Below are positions 1 through 12,300 of a DNA stretch of 64,000 bases, piece after piece. Every line of letters starts with the position of its first letter. Position 1 is the first letter of the stretch. The notes under the pieces are model-generated. The model searched no databases, was not told the origin of the DNA, and was given only the letters and a program-made list of their open reading frames with translations. The position numbers and the translations under genes were made by a program. Source of the DNA: Metaphire vulgaris (Eukaryota; Annelida; Clitellata; Crassiclitellata; Megascolecidae). The stretch covers positions 3,694,001 through 3,758,000 of the forward strand of contig CM030870.1 of assembly GCA_018105865.1 (NCBI GenBank), written 5' to 3'.

Positions 1-989
1 TCGCCTGATTTTCAAAATGTAGCATTTTGTCAGTGTCAGTGGAATATAGTCTAAGATTGATTGCTGAGCAGCATACTTCATTGGGCTAATATTGAAGCAC
101 GATGCCTTAAAATCTTCTGCAGAGTAACGCTGAAGCAAAAACGAAACTGAAAATAGATCTGCAAAACTTTCTCATTTCACTTTGCCAATGATCGATGAGA
201 GAGATATTGTTCTCAGATCACTTTGTTAATGTGAAAGCAATCAAATGCTACGTGGTCGCAAGTGAGAAGCAGAATTAAGTGCAAATGCTGAGTATTATTT
301 AATTGCAGTGCAAAACATCTTTGAATAAGCAATGCTTATTAAGCATGTCAATGGATCTATAAATAAACAGTCCTGCCAAATATTTTCAGCTATGCGGAGA
401 AATTCTAGCGGTGTACCTGTCTTGTCTTGAAATACAGAATATGTACACTGTACAGTGTGTAAAAATTATCTCAGCGCTGTTAGATACACGGTATCTGGTT
501 ACTAATGAGCGTTCATCAAACGAACATTCTTCAACTGTCTGTTGGATCTTAAAACAGACTGAATCTTTACAAATCTTGGCACAAAACACATGTTTTCGAG
601 TTAGATCTCCCTCCAAAGTTATAACTGCTGTTCAATCACAAGCTGATCTCTGGTATTGACCTGATTTGGGGAGTCATTGTCTTATACTGTAAACTGCTAT
701 CAATTTTTACTTTCATTATTGTGCCTTTATCCTCATATTTTCTCTTTTTATTCAAATTCTTTTATTGTTACGAGACACCAGCCGTTGTCAGGTACTGTTG
801 CTATTCATTGTCATTTAAATATAATATCTCATGATGTCATCTGATCATGATAGAACCTTCTCTTTGTGATCACTGTTTGACTCTTAATTAATATCAAACT
901 CATCCTCATGATTGACGGTTATCAACTGAAGTCTAATTCATGAAAAGAGTAAAATTTCAATTTATGAAGTCTAGAAAATTAGTGTAGAA
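1..989. other. Non-coding 5' flank of the TRIM-kelch gene
   Basis: AT-rich sequence with only short open frames that lack recognisable domains or convincing splice sites. Upstream non-coding exons of the plus-strand TRIM-kelch gene could lie here, because that gene's first coding exon begins behind a splice acceptor at 1505. Confidence 0.4.
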
Positions 990-1410
990 CCAGTGTTTAT
1001 TCTAGGCCTTCTCTAGGGGGAATTCCCCACAGTTAGAAATTTCCCTCCCAACCTCTTTTTTACATTCTGGCTTGGGGTGAAATCCCCCTCCTCCCTCCCA
1101 AAAAATGACGACGGGGTTTTTTTACACTTGGAGAAGGAAAAAATATAAGGATGACCTTTTTATCTGTTTTTCAGGCATTTAGAAAGGGAAAAATACAATA
1201 ATAACCTTTTTTGTCATGTATTTTGAGAAGGAAAAATTAAATCAAGTTTACGTTTTTGTAAATAAGGATTACTTTTTTGCTTCCCAGGTATTTTGAGAAG
1301 AAAAAAATAAATAAGGATGACCTTTTTTTGGTTGTCAAACGTGAAAAACTTTGTCCCCCAAATATGTTAAGCTCTCCCCCTCCATGTCTAGGTGGCTAGA
1401 ATAAACACTG
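990..1410. mobile_element. hAT-type non-autonomous element (MITE)
   Basis: The ends are inverted copies of CCAGTGTTTATTCTAGGCC, the right end reading GGCTAGAATAAACACTG. The element is flanked by the 8-bp direct repeat GTGTAGAA at 982-989 and 1411-1418. An 8-bp target duplication with CAGTG-type ends is the hAT signature. No transposase is present. It ends about 95 bp upstream of the TRIM-kelch splice acceptor. Confidence 0.8.
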
Positions 1411-1634
1411 GTGTAGAAACTAAGCAAATGGCAAACACTGCAATTTTTAAATTTCACTAAATGAATCAAAACTGAGCAGATAGTAGAATCTTTCTCTTTC
1501 TGCAGGATTCGAGAGACCCCTGAAGAAACGACGGTTCAAATTTTCAGAAATCTCTTCTACTGTACACATGCAAAGTCTTCAACGCAAATTTTAACATTCA
1601 AGTCTTCAGACGAGTTTATGAATTGCCAAAGGAC

Positions 1635-4493
1635 ATGGACGTTCAGAGCATAGAAAGATTAGAAACTAAAGATAACAAAACAATGAACGAACTTCGGCGT
1701 CTAACAGAATGTTGTATATGTCTGATGCCTTTCACGGATCCAAGAATTTTGCCATGCATTCATTCTGCATGTCTCAACTGCTTCGAAGATATACAGAGAA
1801 ATAATGCAAAAATGCCAGGCGATTTAATTCCTTGTCCAGTGTGTAGAAAGGAATTTACCATTCCACCAACAGGAATGAGTGGATTGCAAAAGAATTTTTT
1901 CATTGCAAATCTACTGGAAATAACACAAAATTTCACTGAAGAAACAACATCTCAATGTTGCAAAATGTGTAAAGTTATAGATGCACAAAAGGATGCGAGT
2001 GAAGTTACAATGTAATGTTTGGAATGCCGCAAAACATTTTGTGAACGCTGTGCCAATGTCCACAAATTTAACTATTTGAACCAGGGACACAGAATTGTTG
2101 AACTGAAAGAAAATCTTAGCGAAGAAGAGATTCGGGAGGTACTACCACTTCCAAAATGTCCAAAACATCCACTCAAAGACCTTGACTACTACTGTGGAGA
2201 GTGCAAGACAGTGGTCTGCGTCTCCTGTTTTGTTGAGAAGCATAAATCACACGACTGCAAAGATGTGACCACAGTTGACAAAGACTTCCGTAAAGACATT
2301 GAATCAAGTTCCTCAAATTTGCTTCACTACATTGCACAAATGGTAGCAAAGCGTAGTAAGATGGAAAGTAGGAAGACGATCCTTTTGGAGCAGACATCTG
2401 AAATAGAAAATGCCATTCGAGTGAAAAATCAGCAACTAAAGACATTGGTTGATCAACACACACAACTTGTTCTGACTGAACTTTCATCTGTTAAACAAAA
2501 ACTTTTCAAAAATCTAGAAACGGAAATTGATGAAATTGAATTCAAGATGTCAATTCTGCAAAGTTTTGAGACCTATTGTTTTGTGATCAAATCCAAAGGT
2601 TCTCCGAGTGTTATTTGCACCTGCGTGGATGGATTACTCAGAAGAGCAGATGAATTGAAGAAAGATAATGATGAATATCTCGATCGACCCGGGTCCGTTG
2701 TTGAAATCAAATTCAAATCCGCTGACCAACGCGTACTCATTGAGAGTTCCAGCAACGTTATTGGCCAAATAGAAGGTATCAATCACAATACTAATTATAA
2801 TTATTAAATAAGTTACATTTTATTTTTCTAATATCAATATTATTTATACCACATATTATATAAAACGAGTTAACCACTTTGCGGGATCTCTGATTTCTTG
2901 GGTTAATTTTTTTATATTCGGCAACATTATGCTTTCTGTGCTAACTACTAAAGTACTCTCATAGTATGTAAGCTTAATTACAGTGTAAGCTTTATTTTCT
3001 TTTTGCATTGCTTGTTTACAATATGTTATTTTCTGTTTGCTAAAGTGTGAAAATTAAAACCTTTGTCTTCATAATCAACTTCCATTAGCCCAAATACTCA
3101 AAAATATAGTGTTAAATTTGGCTTTATCAATTAAATTTTATTTCTCTGATGTCTTAGTGTCTACGCTATGAATATATATATAAATATAAATATATATATA
3201 TATACAGTATATATTATATGAGCCTATGTCTTAACGACAATACTATAACAATAGCACCATTACTAAGTTAGCTTCCTATTTTATGTCTGACGTCTCTGCT
3301 GGACACTAGAGTCATTTGCAGTTCACTCAGAAATAAAATTACATGGTATATGCTATAGACCCGGTTGAACTGTTTAAATATTGCAAAAAGTTCTGCTTAA
3401 TGGTTAACTATTTTTTATTCACTTCGCTTTTAAGATATTTTTAAGATTTTATAAGACAGAATAATAAAGCTGAATGTCATTTTGAGTGGTTAAAACCCTT
3501 TCTGGTATATGTCTGGACCACAAGCGATATTTAAGGTCTAACGATGCTCTGTTTAGTGTTTACTGAAAATTATTTATTTTAGAGTCTGTGAGAAAATTAA
3601 AAAGTTCCGCTATTATCATTGGACGATACGAAGACAATTTAGTCTTTAAGGATGTTACTATGGTAAATCTTCATCAACCTGAAGATGTTTCTAACTTGCA
3701 ACAAATGCCAACAGCATCGCAGAACGAAACTTCATCCGCTGTTTACCGCAATTCAATCTACATCACTGGGATAGGAGATAAAAAAGACGAAATCTGGAAG
3801 TTCGATGCAACATCTGACATTTGGGAGAAATGCGCTTCTATGGTCAAAGGCAGAAGACAACACAGTGTGGCGTTTGTTGATCAGTTTTTGTACATATGTG
3901 GCGGATATGTTCATTCTCATAAAAGTGCACTCGATGACGTTGAAGCATACGACGCAATCAACAATCGCTGTTCATCTGTTGGTAAATTAGTTCACTGTGT
4001 TCACACTTCAGGCAATTGTGTTCGTTTCGAATTGTCTCTTTACATCTTTGGCGGAAAAAATGACAAAAATAAGGTCATGAGTCATGTTCAAGTATACGAT
4101 ACAAAGTCAAACACGTGTACTCTGCATTCTCAGTCAATGCCCGTGGCATCCAGTCATCTGCGAGCTGCATTGTTTGGAAAGACTGTCATTTTACTTTGTC
4201 AAGACAGCTGTTTGTTGTTTGATCTTGATAAAGGGGTTTGGCATGCAAGACGTCAATTTGGAACCGGAGTCGTTCACTTTGGAATGATTATCGAGAATGG
4301 TCAAATATTTGTTTTTGGAGGCGGTGTAGTAGACACAACAGGTGCTGGTGTAAAAATAAAATGGATCTGTAGAGACGACGTCAGATGTATTCCAGTGAAG
4401 AATATCATGGACGATATCGCAATTGAATGGAGACATCATGCCAAACTGTCAAGAAGTTCATTAGTATTCAGCTGCGAAAAAATCGAAATATAA
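1635..4493 (+). CDS. TRIM-like RING/B-box/coiled-coil protein with C-terminal kelch repeats, interrupted by one in-frame stop
   Basis: Two coding exons, 1635-2775 and 3583-4493, join in phase 1 (donor gtatca after GAAG, acceptor ttattttag). A splice acceptor at 1505 (tttctgcag) begins the exon, so the start is taken as the first in-frame ATG after a short 5'UTR. Together they give about 683 codons. A C3HC4 RING is visible (C26, C29, C41, H43, C46, C49, C67, C70). B-box 1 follows at about residues 110-152, then B-box 2 (C175, H178, C187, C190, C195, C198, H203, H206) and a charged helical, coiled-coil-like stretch to about residue 330. Exon 2 encodes kelch blades with CGG, FGG and FGGG doublets. 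By family analogy it is an E3 ubiquitin ligase acting with an E2, with the propeller binding substrate. Canonical TRIMs end in SPRY, NHL, filamin or similar, so the kelch end is unusual. TAA at 2013-2015 interrupts B-box 1; either the gene is inactive or the base is an error. Confidence 0.75.
2013..2015 (+). other. In-frame TAA in B-box 1 of the TRIM-kelch gene
   Basis: The frame runs from the RING through ...EVTM, meets TAA, then continues as CLECRKTFCERC with zinc ligands in place. No frameshift exists on either side. A one-base change from a tyrosine codon, common next to this cysteine in B-box 1, would explain it. Downstream B-box 2, coiled coil and kelch frames are undamaged, which suggests a recent nonsense allele or a base error. 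Confidence 0.85.
2776..3582 (+). other. Intron of the TRIM-kelch gene
   Basis: AT-rich intron between the B-box/coiled-coil exon and the kelch exon. It holds a short TA-rich microsatellite near 3173-3215 and no other feature I can support. Confidence 0.7.
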
Positions 4494-5716
4494 AGAAGTT
4501 ACAAAACTGCAGGAAATTTGGTGCCTTCTCTAATGAAGAACAAACTTTACTCGATTATAGAATGTGACTGGTAATCTGCATATTTAACATTAATGTAAAC
4601 TGACATGACATGACGTCTTTTCTGAAATGACATCTTTATTTATTTCTCCATAATTTATCCACAATTTCCATAAAAGATAAACAGAATAACATATATAATA
4701 AGCCTAAATACTTTTCTAATAATAACATAGTACTCAGAGGAAGGTTGAGAAAGAAATGAGAAATGTGCCTGTTTCTTAAATGTCTGAAATATTTCTGTGT
4801 CCAGAAAAAAGGGACCGATTCTACTTTCACTATCACTTTAAGAACACTAGACCAATTTCAATTAAAAAATATGCAGTTTGAATCATGAATAAATTGGTTT
4901 CAGATGGATACAGATTCCATCTGAAAAAGGTTACATTGAATATTCAAAATATCCACCGCCAGAATTGACACATGATTTCAGACGTCGTCACCACTGATGA
5001 ATTGCTGCTCCAATGACATTGTGGTCGAGCTTTCCCACTCACTCACCAAACTCTACTTCAGCTCTTTCAGACTGGAAATTCGTGATCGTTCATTCCTGTA
5101 GAATAGACCTACCTCACACAGAGTAGTAAGCAGGTTCAAATCTGGTGAGTTTCATTGCCACAATTGGGTGGCATGAAAGCAGGAATCTCCCTTTGCAGTA
5201 ATTTAACGGTTTCACGAGCACGTCATACATTAGGCCTACGTCAAAAAGTAACTAAAGGGCGGGTACATAAGGATGCGTTTTTATATCTCATGATTTCGAT
5301 TCCAGTCCCACATAGGTCATCTAAATTTTGTATAAATCGGCCAAGTTATCTTAAAGTTATGGTGAAATAGAGTTGGTCCTCTTTTATCCGGACGCAGTGT
5401 ACACTACTGCACGATGATTTAATCAGAGTACGAATTGGCTTTCTCTTTGCTCTGTCATTCTGTAGTTGTTAGCCTCATGTTTAAAAATGAAATTAGACTT
5501 TTAAAGTATAAATTCGGCCGAAAGACAACGTTATCTCTTAACTCCAGTTGGAGCGTATAAGCCTAGTATTGGAAGTAACCCAAGGTGTTTTTTAAGAAAA
5601 AACTACTAGGGGGCCAATGAAAAACTTTTAAAATTCCGGACGAAAACTAATTTTGGCACTTCCCGATTTTAGCTTATTAATTGATTGATTGAAATTTGTT
5701 TTTATTTCAACTCAAC
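4494..5716. other. Spacer with no supported gene
   Basis: Mixed AT-rich sequence. Short open frames have no domain, and no paired splice sites or transposon ends were recognised. Confidence 0.4.
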
Positions 5717-5789
5717 TTATGACATCCATACATGTACCGTTAGGCCTAGTAACAATCCAGAATACTGAGCTCCAGTGAAGTAGCAAGGG

Positions 5790-6030
5790 GGCAGCGGGGG
5801 CGAACCGCTTTTACCCTCTTTTCCTGTTATGACTAGATTTTCCAATCCTTCCTTTCTAATTAGATGTCCGAAAAATTCCAACTGTCGCTTTCTTATGGTT
5901 TGTAGCAATTTTCTTTTTACACCAGAGGCTTTTAATATTTCCTCATTGGTTATACAGTTTTTCTGTTCATGAATTGTTTGCATACGTCTGAGAAGCCACA
6001 TCTCTGCAGCTTCCAGTTTCATTTATGTCC
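5790..6030 (-). pseudogene. Non-LTR retrotransposon 3' coding fragment
   Basis: The minus strand reads WLLRRMQTIHEQK, then TNEEILKASGVKRKLLQTIR and RQLEFFGHLIRKEGLENLV. This is the conserved C-terminal tail that follows the reverse transcriptase in many animal LINEs. It is a short fragment that runs towards the assembly gap, so its 5' extent is unknown. Confidence 0.7.
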
Positions 6031-6100
6031 TTGCATCACAGTCTCATATTTTTTTATCTACACTACAGTGTGCGGCTGTGCGCTTGAGCGTGTGTGCGTC

Positions 6101-6200
6101 NNNNNNNNNNNNNNNNNNNNNNNNNNNNNNNNNNNNNNNNNNNNNNNNNNNNNNNNNNNNNNNNNNNNNNNNNNNNNNNNNNNNNNNNNNNNNNNNNNNN
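6101..6200. other. Assembly gap (100 N)
   Basis: Exactly 100 N characters, the usual placeholder for a scaffold gap of unknown true size. Sequence missing here could include further exons or the rest of the LINE fragment to its left. Confidence 0.99.
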
Positions 6201-6900
6201 ATTTTATTATAATTAATATAATATTAATTATATTGGAAAAGGAATCTATGGTTGACGCCATCTATGGCTGCCAGCATGCGCTTGTGCATGCGATGTTTCG
6301 CCGTCGTTCTTCGCAATTTCTGACGCTCCGTGTGTGAGTTTTGCGACGGAGATGAGGATTTCTTCGAGTCCGTCGGTTTTTTGAGGAGTTTTAGCCGTCC
6401 TCTACTGTTTCGCGTCGTTTCGGAAGCCTCGAGTCGGTCTCACCGCTTCGTGAAGGACGTCGCCATGTTGGCTTTTGTTGTAGCGCCATGCGACTGTGAT
6501 CGACTGTCGTTCCGGACTTCGCTCGAGCCTTCATCTTCGCGAGGACTGCGTTATGCTCTTCGTTTCCGACGTGTCTCGTGCTGTCCTCCACCTTTCCACG
6601 TCGTTCTGGAAGTTTAAGTGAGTCGCCGTCTGTCGGGTGTGCGCCAATGTCAGCCGTATTGTCTTCCGCGTGAAAATTCGGCGGCTTTGCGATTGGCTCC
6701 GGACTCGTAACATCATCTTCCGTTCTTCGTTGGCATGTTTATGTGGCTGAAGTTTTCCTCTGAAGGACCGCTTCTCAAGGACTTAGCACCGGACTTCTTC
6801 ACAGCAGCAAATTTCTTTCCATCATCAGAGTGGATTTTTAACATCGTCATCTTCTGACCCTCATTGACATGTCAGCGTTGTCAAAGCGCTTTTGATTTTG
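6201..6900. other. GC-richer block of unknown origin next to the gap
   Basis: Composition changes sharply to CG-containing, GC-richer sequence from about 6250 to 6850, unlike the AT-rich surroundings. Short frames show no domain. It resembles in composition the two LTR-like elements elsewhere in the window, but no TG...CA ends or target duplication were seen, and the gap may remove one end. Confidence 0.3.
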
Positions 6901-6942
6901 GTATTTTAAACTATGCGTACAGCGCTATGCAAATTGTCCTGG

Positions 6943-7026
6943 AATAATAATAATAATAATAATAATAACAATAATAATAATAATAATAGTAATAATAGTA
7001 ATAATAATAACAATAATAATATATAT
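6943..7026. repeat. (AAT)n microsatellite
   Basis: Imperfect AAT repeats with AAC and AGT interruptions; a poly-tyrosine frame on the minus strand is a by-product. Confidence 0.95.
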
Positions 7027-7149
7027 CTACGACGAAGAACGAATTGAAAGTCGAGACCGATTCGAAAAAGCAGAATCTAACTGGTAGACCTACATGAAGA
7101 TGCGTTCCGGCACCTTTTTTTCTAGAAAAAAGCACTGCATAGGCATAAT

Positions 7150-7308
7150 GTACTCTAGAGTACGTTGTACATAGGTATGATGTACTCTGCAGTACGTTGT
7201 GCCTGGAGTCAACCATGCCTAGGTAGTTTGTACTCTAGATTGCATGCTACCGCCAGTTATCGGGTACTCTAGAGTAGATTTTACCTATGTATAGTGTACT
7301 CTAGAGTA
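7150..7308. repeat. Array of palindromic GTACTCTAGAGTAC motifs
   Basis: Five copies or variants of a self-complementary 14-mer begin at 7150, 7182, 7230, 7264 and 7296. The spacing is 32, 48, 34 and 32 bp. Copy 2 reads GTACTCTGCAGTAC and is also palindromic. Sequence between copies is loosely similar, so this may be a diverged tandem repeat. No function is assigned. Confidence 0.75.
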
Positions 7309-8266
7309 AATAATATTGTGCCTAGAGTCCGTGCACCCTGCCTGCCACACCGGCCCCAAAGCTCGAATCTGAGCATGGGAAAACTTTACATTACTTTTTT
7401 CTTGGATGATTTTGATAATTCTGAGTTCATAATATTATTTATATCATAAATCCACTAATGGTCCTCAAAAGAATACAATGGTATTTCGGAAATCGACAAA
7501 TGCATTTGCCCCATACTTTGCCGACAACTTGCAAACTTGATAGCATTCAAACGATGTAATAATTATTAGTAGAAGTAATCAACTTCGATGGCACCGTTTC
7601 AATAATGCACTTAGCAACAATCGATGGTTGGCTCGGGGTTGACTCAATTCCGTATGGACCGTCCTTAAAATAAGTCACATTATTTCGTTTCTGACAGTAT
7701 TTACCCCCTTCTTTTCACAATATGTCAAAAATGTGGACTCCCTTTAAAGCATTGTACATAAAATAGGTCTTGCATATTTTGACTGTTTAAGCCTCTACTT
7801 GTAACAGTCCTTCAAAAAATCTGGCAACGCCATCTTTTTGTACGTCACGCTTTCAAACTGAATTTCTAATAACTAAACAACCGTAATTAAGATTTAAAAT
7901 CCCAAGTAGCCTACCTAAAACAATATAATTACTATGCACTAGCGACATCTTCTGCTCGAATGCATCCACCATAAGAGAAAATGTGTGAAAAGTGAGACGT
8001 CACATGTGAATTTAATCCCGCCACAGTCACACGCTGTCACAATTTCTTAGGCCCCTCCCCCTAGGAATTTTTACGCTCTTTATGGACGTGCCTTATTAAC
8101 AAATTTCAAACCGAAGAAGTCAATTCGAGTTTTCGGTCCCGATTATGGGGGATAGTGAAAATGAAAACAGTCGTGTTTTGAATCTCCATCGAAATGTAGC
8201 AATATAGGACTTATAAGATGAAATAGGACTTCAATGGACCTAGACATGACAATTAAAGCAGCTTAC
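7309..8266. other. Sequence downstream of the last recognised exon of CUB gene 2
   Basis: The duplicate gene has the second half of this CUB domain next in order, so an equivalent exon was looked for here on the minus strand (acceptor, then I-x-C, then LCG). None was found. The remainder is AT-rich and featureless. Confidence 0.4.
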
Positions 8267-8493
8267 TTTTATCCAGTCGACATAACAGAAACCAGGTGAT
8301 CCTGCCACGTTGAATGCTAAAAATTTCAGTGAAAGCGCGTTCTGTTTGCCCACAGCTATTCGATATATGCAGTTCAGATTGTCTGGATGAGCTAATGGAA
8401 AACGCGGAGATGTCACAAAACCAGTTTTTCCTCTATACGTGGAATTACCACAAACAGCATTTCGACCGTGATCGAATGTATTATCGTCTTCAT
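8267..8493 (-). CDS. CUB gene 2: first half of CUB3
   Basis: Exon in phase 1 to 0 behind acceptor cacag and before donor gtaagc. It contains [12 protein letters not shown], then [20 protein letters not shown] and CYVDWIK at the exon end, i.e. cysteines C1, C2 and C3 of the module. It is about 76% identical in protein to the exon at 53909-54135. No downstream second-half exon was found. Confidence 0.8.
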
Positions 8494-9338
8494 CTGTGCC
8501 TTAAAAATAAATATAAATGAATAATTGGAGCAACGTATACATTAATATAACATTATATCACCTAAAGCAGTTTTAAAATTCTCAGATAGTCAATAAAGTT
8601 TAATATTAATATGATTGCAATAAATATTTGTTATACCTTTTCATTGCTTAGTAGAACTATATAGTTATGTCAAACACCATGCTTACTTTCAACTGTCATG
8701 TCGTATTTTATAAGACGAGTTTCTCTTGGATCGTAGCTGTCTGATTGCAGCGTTATTTCCAGTGTAAGGCATCCACGATATACAGGACTTGAGAGCGAAT
8801 CAGATGAAAATATTTCACAGCCAGAAGAATCTGAGGCCTGTTCATCGTCACCAGTGCAACGAATCTGCAAATAAAATCCTTAGATAGTTTTAAGATATTG
8901 AATCTCTTACAACCTTTCAACTATGATTAAATCGTAGACGTTTAATAATTTTAAAAAACTTGATAGGTGGGCTAACGCATTCAGGAACTTGTTAAAGGAT
9001 TAAAATAATTAAAGGTTTACGCCGTTCTAATGTAACCGCAAGTTCGTTAAAATATTAAACTAAAAAAACGGAATACAACACCTTAAGATGTTCTTGCTCA
9101 CATCCGTCGATCTCATCCGTCAGAGTCAATAGATCGATATAGGAGACGTCCAGAGTAAGTAAGGCAATCAGCGTGTCAGGTTCATTTGTAGAAATCGTAT
9201 ATCCGCAGTTCAACTTCGCTCGAGGGATGCTTGAATTGTTCGGTAGGACAATTGTACCTGATTGGTTCGTAAAAACTGTATCTCCACATTCGATATCTAT
9301 GAAATATCACAACACAGATGAAACATTAGTCTCTACAC

Positions 9339-9388
<50 letters not shown>

Positions 9389-12300
9389 ACATCAACATCA
9401 TTATCATCAGCATCATTATCATCATCATCATTATCATCATCATCATCATCATCATCAGTACCGCCATCACCACCATCACTGCCACCACCATCACCAATGC
9501 TCATGTAAGATTATGCTTTGGTTAGTTATTTGCAGGAATTTCTTTACCTGGAATTTCATTTTCATCACTGGTATTGAATCTCACTAAAACAAAATAGAAA
9601 TTGAGTTCTTCATTGATTTTCAGTAATTTGTTTTCTTATGCTAAGGAAACGGTTTGAAATATTCAAGATAAATACCAAAAAATTCAGACATTAGTCAATG
9701 GGAGACTTTGATTAAGACACGTTAGTAACTAATTCTACGCGAAGACATTAGTTTATAAATTGACAACTGAAAGTCGAGCTCTGAATTACAGCCGTAGTTT
9801 GATTGTAATGAGGTGAAAAAACTATTGATTATGATAGTAAGTTAACCTTCAGGAGAGATATCATATTGCAGCTGAAATCCTTTGCGATAAAATTCAAGAT
9901 CGGAAGAGAAAACAATTTCTACGGACAGAACAGGACATTCGGACAACTTCAACGCCGCTGACCATTTTGTTTGTCCGCAAAGCAATGGACTTTTCCTTGT
10001 AGGAGTTTCGGATATTTCATCTGCTATACAGCTTATCTACACAAACAGTGTCATCGTTGTGATTACAAGATATGGCATAGCGCAGTATAATTACAGGATA
10101 CAGTAGACCTATTTTGCTCTCAAACTTACGCTATGTGCTAATAGTGATTTCCAATATACCAATTTTTTGTCATCTCAGCATCAACCACATTCCGGAACCA
10201 CTGATACGGCACTGCTAATGGTTTATACAAATGCTGACGAAATGACTATTTGATATTTGCAGTGTCATGTAATGTCACTGAATAGTTCTATCGCTCAACA
10301 GTCCTGCTCTTAAAGAGTGAATTATGAGCAACTATAATTAGCTAGCAGCAACTTTTGGTTCCTTCAAAACTGTAAGTCCAAAGACAAGAGAGAGACACGG
10401 TCTTATTTTCTGGGTCAAAAGACCAGTGTTTGGGCGCTTGGTTTTCTCCGAACAGTTTATAATCGTAGGCCTACGTATTATAGAGTGACACGGAAATTCT
10501 GCGGTAACCAGATGGGGAAGATGCCCCAAAAAGTGCGGTCTTACCGCGGTAACGGGTTCTTGTCATGCGGCTATATCGCGTGGACGGGGCATTTGCTACA
10601 GTTTTACAGCTGTATCAGTATTACACTACGTAACAAAAAAAATTTTTGTTTGTTCCTGGGTTGATAGCTTGTTTTCCTAGTCCCTTATGCCTAAACTAAC
10701 TAGAAAACAGTTTTTGTTCAAAACTGAATTTGCTTTTGGGGCCAGGGAAATGATATTTGAAATTCGTGTATTATAGAACACATTCTCGGTTCACATTCAA
10801 AGCTGAGCAGACATACTTATTATTCTGGAACAGTGGCGTCGCTAGGGTTGGTGTCACCCAGTGCGGTAAAATCGTGGTGTCACCCATTTAGACTTGGGAC
10901 CTCTTCTAAATCTTTCTTATTTTTCCTTCTCAAATACCTTGACAAGCAAAAAAGGTAATCCTTGTTTGGTGTCACCCCCTAGATGGTGTCACCCGGTGCG
11001 GTCCGCACCCCCCGCACCCTCCTCTCGACGCCACTGTTCTGAAATACTGCAAGATGTCCATAAGTGTTTAGATCTGAACAGAATTTTCTATAACCTTTTG
11101 GAATCTTCTTGAACCCTGTTGCACTTTCTGGGAGCTTTCAGTTTCATCCATAGACTTTTAAGAGTGCAGATTTCTTAAGCTAACGTACTAGTGTATCTTG
11201 TTGCTGAGTAAGCGAATAGTGACCAAAAAAATTGATTTAGATGGCATCAAGAAGCTGCTTGCAGCCAGCAAATGCATTCTGCTACGTTTGCATCGCACCG
11301 GTACCCTATGGCTCTGAGCTCCCCATTCCCATCCCTACAGAGAGGGATCAACTGTCTTCAGGGGAGCGCGTCAAGGCAGACAGCGAGGAAGATATTGCAG
11401 ATCCAGGATGCAATTGCACAGAAATAGCTGAGATTAGAAAGCCGTACTTCCCCAATCAGAAAGATCTCAACGACCTGATCATAGACCTTAGTCTCACCAA
11501 GTGCAATGCTGAGCTTCTGATGTCTAGTCTCAAGGACTGGAACTTGTTGGATGAAAGTGTGCAGGTGACAGAACAGAGAAAGCGTCACGAACGTTTTTTC
11601 CAAATTCTTCAGTCAGCTAGACTTCTGCAGCAATGTCACTAGTCTTTTCGCGGCCATAGCAATCATCTTTAACCTGATTGATGGAGCCAATTCATAGAGA
11701 GTTCATCCAAGAACCTCAAAGCCATGCTACTTCATAGTGGTAAATAATAATATAATATAATATAACAAGGTTTAGAGTGGTTCAGTAGGTACTGCCCTGT
11801 GTGAGAACCACTGTTGCTCCCGTCCAATCTAATATCCTAAACTACTGAGGTTTATTTTGAACTCGTTTACAGTTGCAGCCGTTACTATCCCCTCATCCAG
11901 TTCATTCCATCTGTCCACCACTCTTGCACTAAAAAATGCTGTTTATGTCTCCCAACCCGTTTCTTGAACAGTTTCATGCTGTGTCCTCTGGTTCGATCAT
12001 ACTGCTTCATTGTAAAAAATCTTTCCTTTGGCATTTCCACTTTGTTTGTTAGTACTTTGTATGTCTCGATCAAATCCCCTCTCTCTCTTCTTTTTTCCAG
12101 GGTTGTTAATCCACAGTGATTTAGCCTTTCCTCATAGGTTAGTTTGTGATATCCCTTGATCATCTTTGTTGCTCTGTGTTATACTCTTTCTAAGGTCTCT
12201 ATGTCTTTCTTCAGGAATGGACACCATGCTTGAACACAATACTCTAAATGTGGACGTACCAATGTCTTGTAAAGTCTTATTATTACATCCTTCTCTCTGC

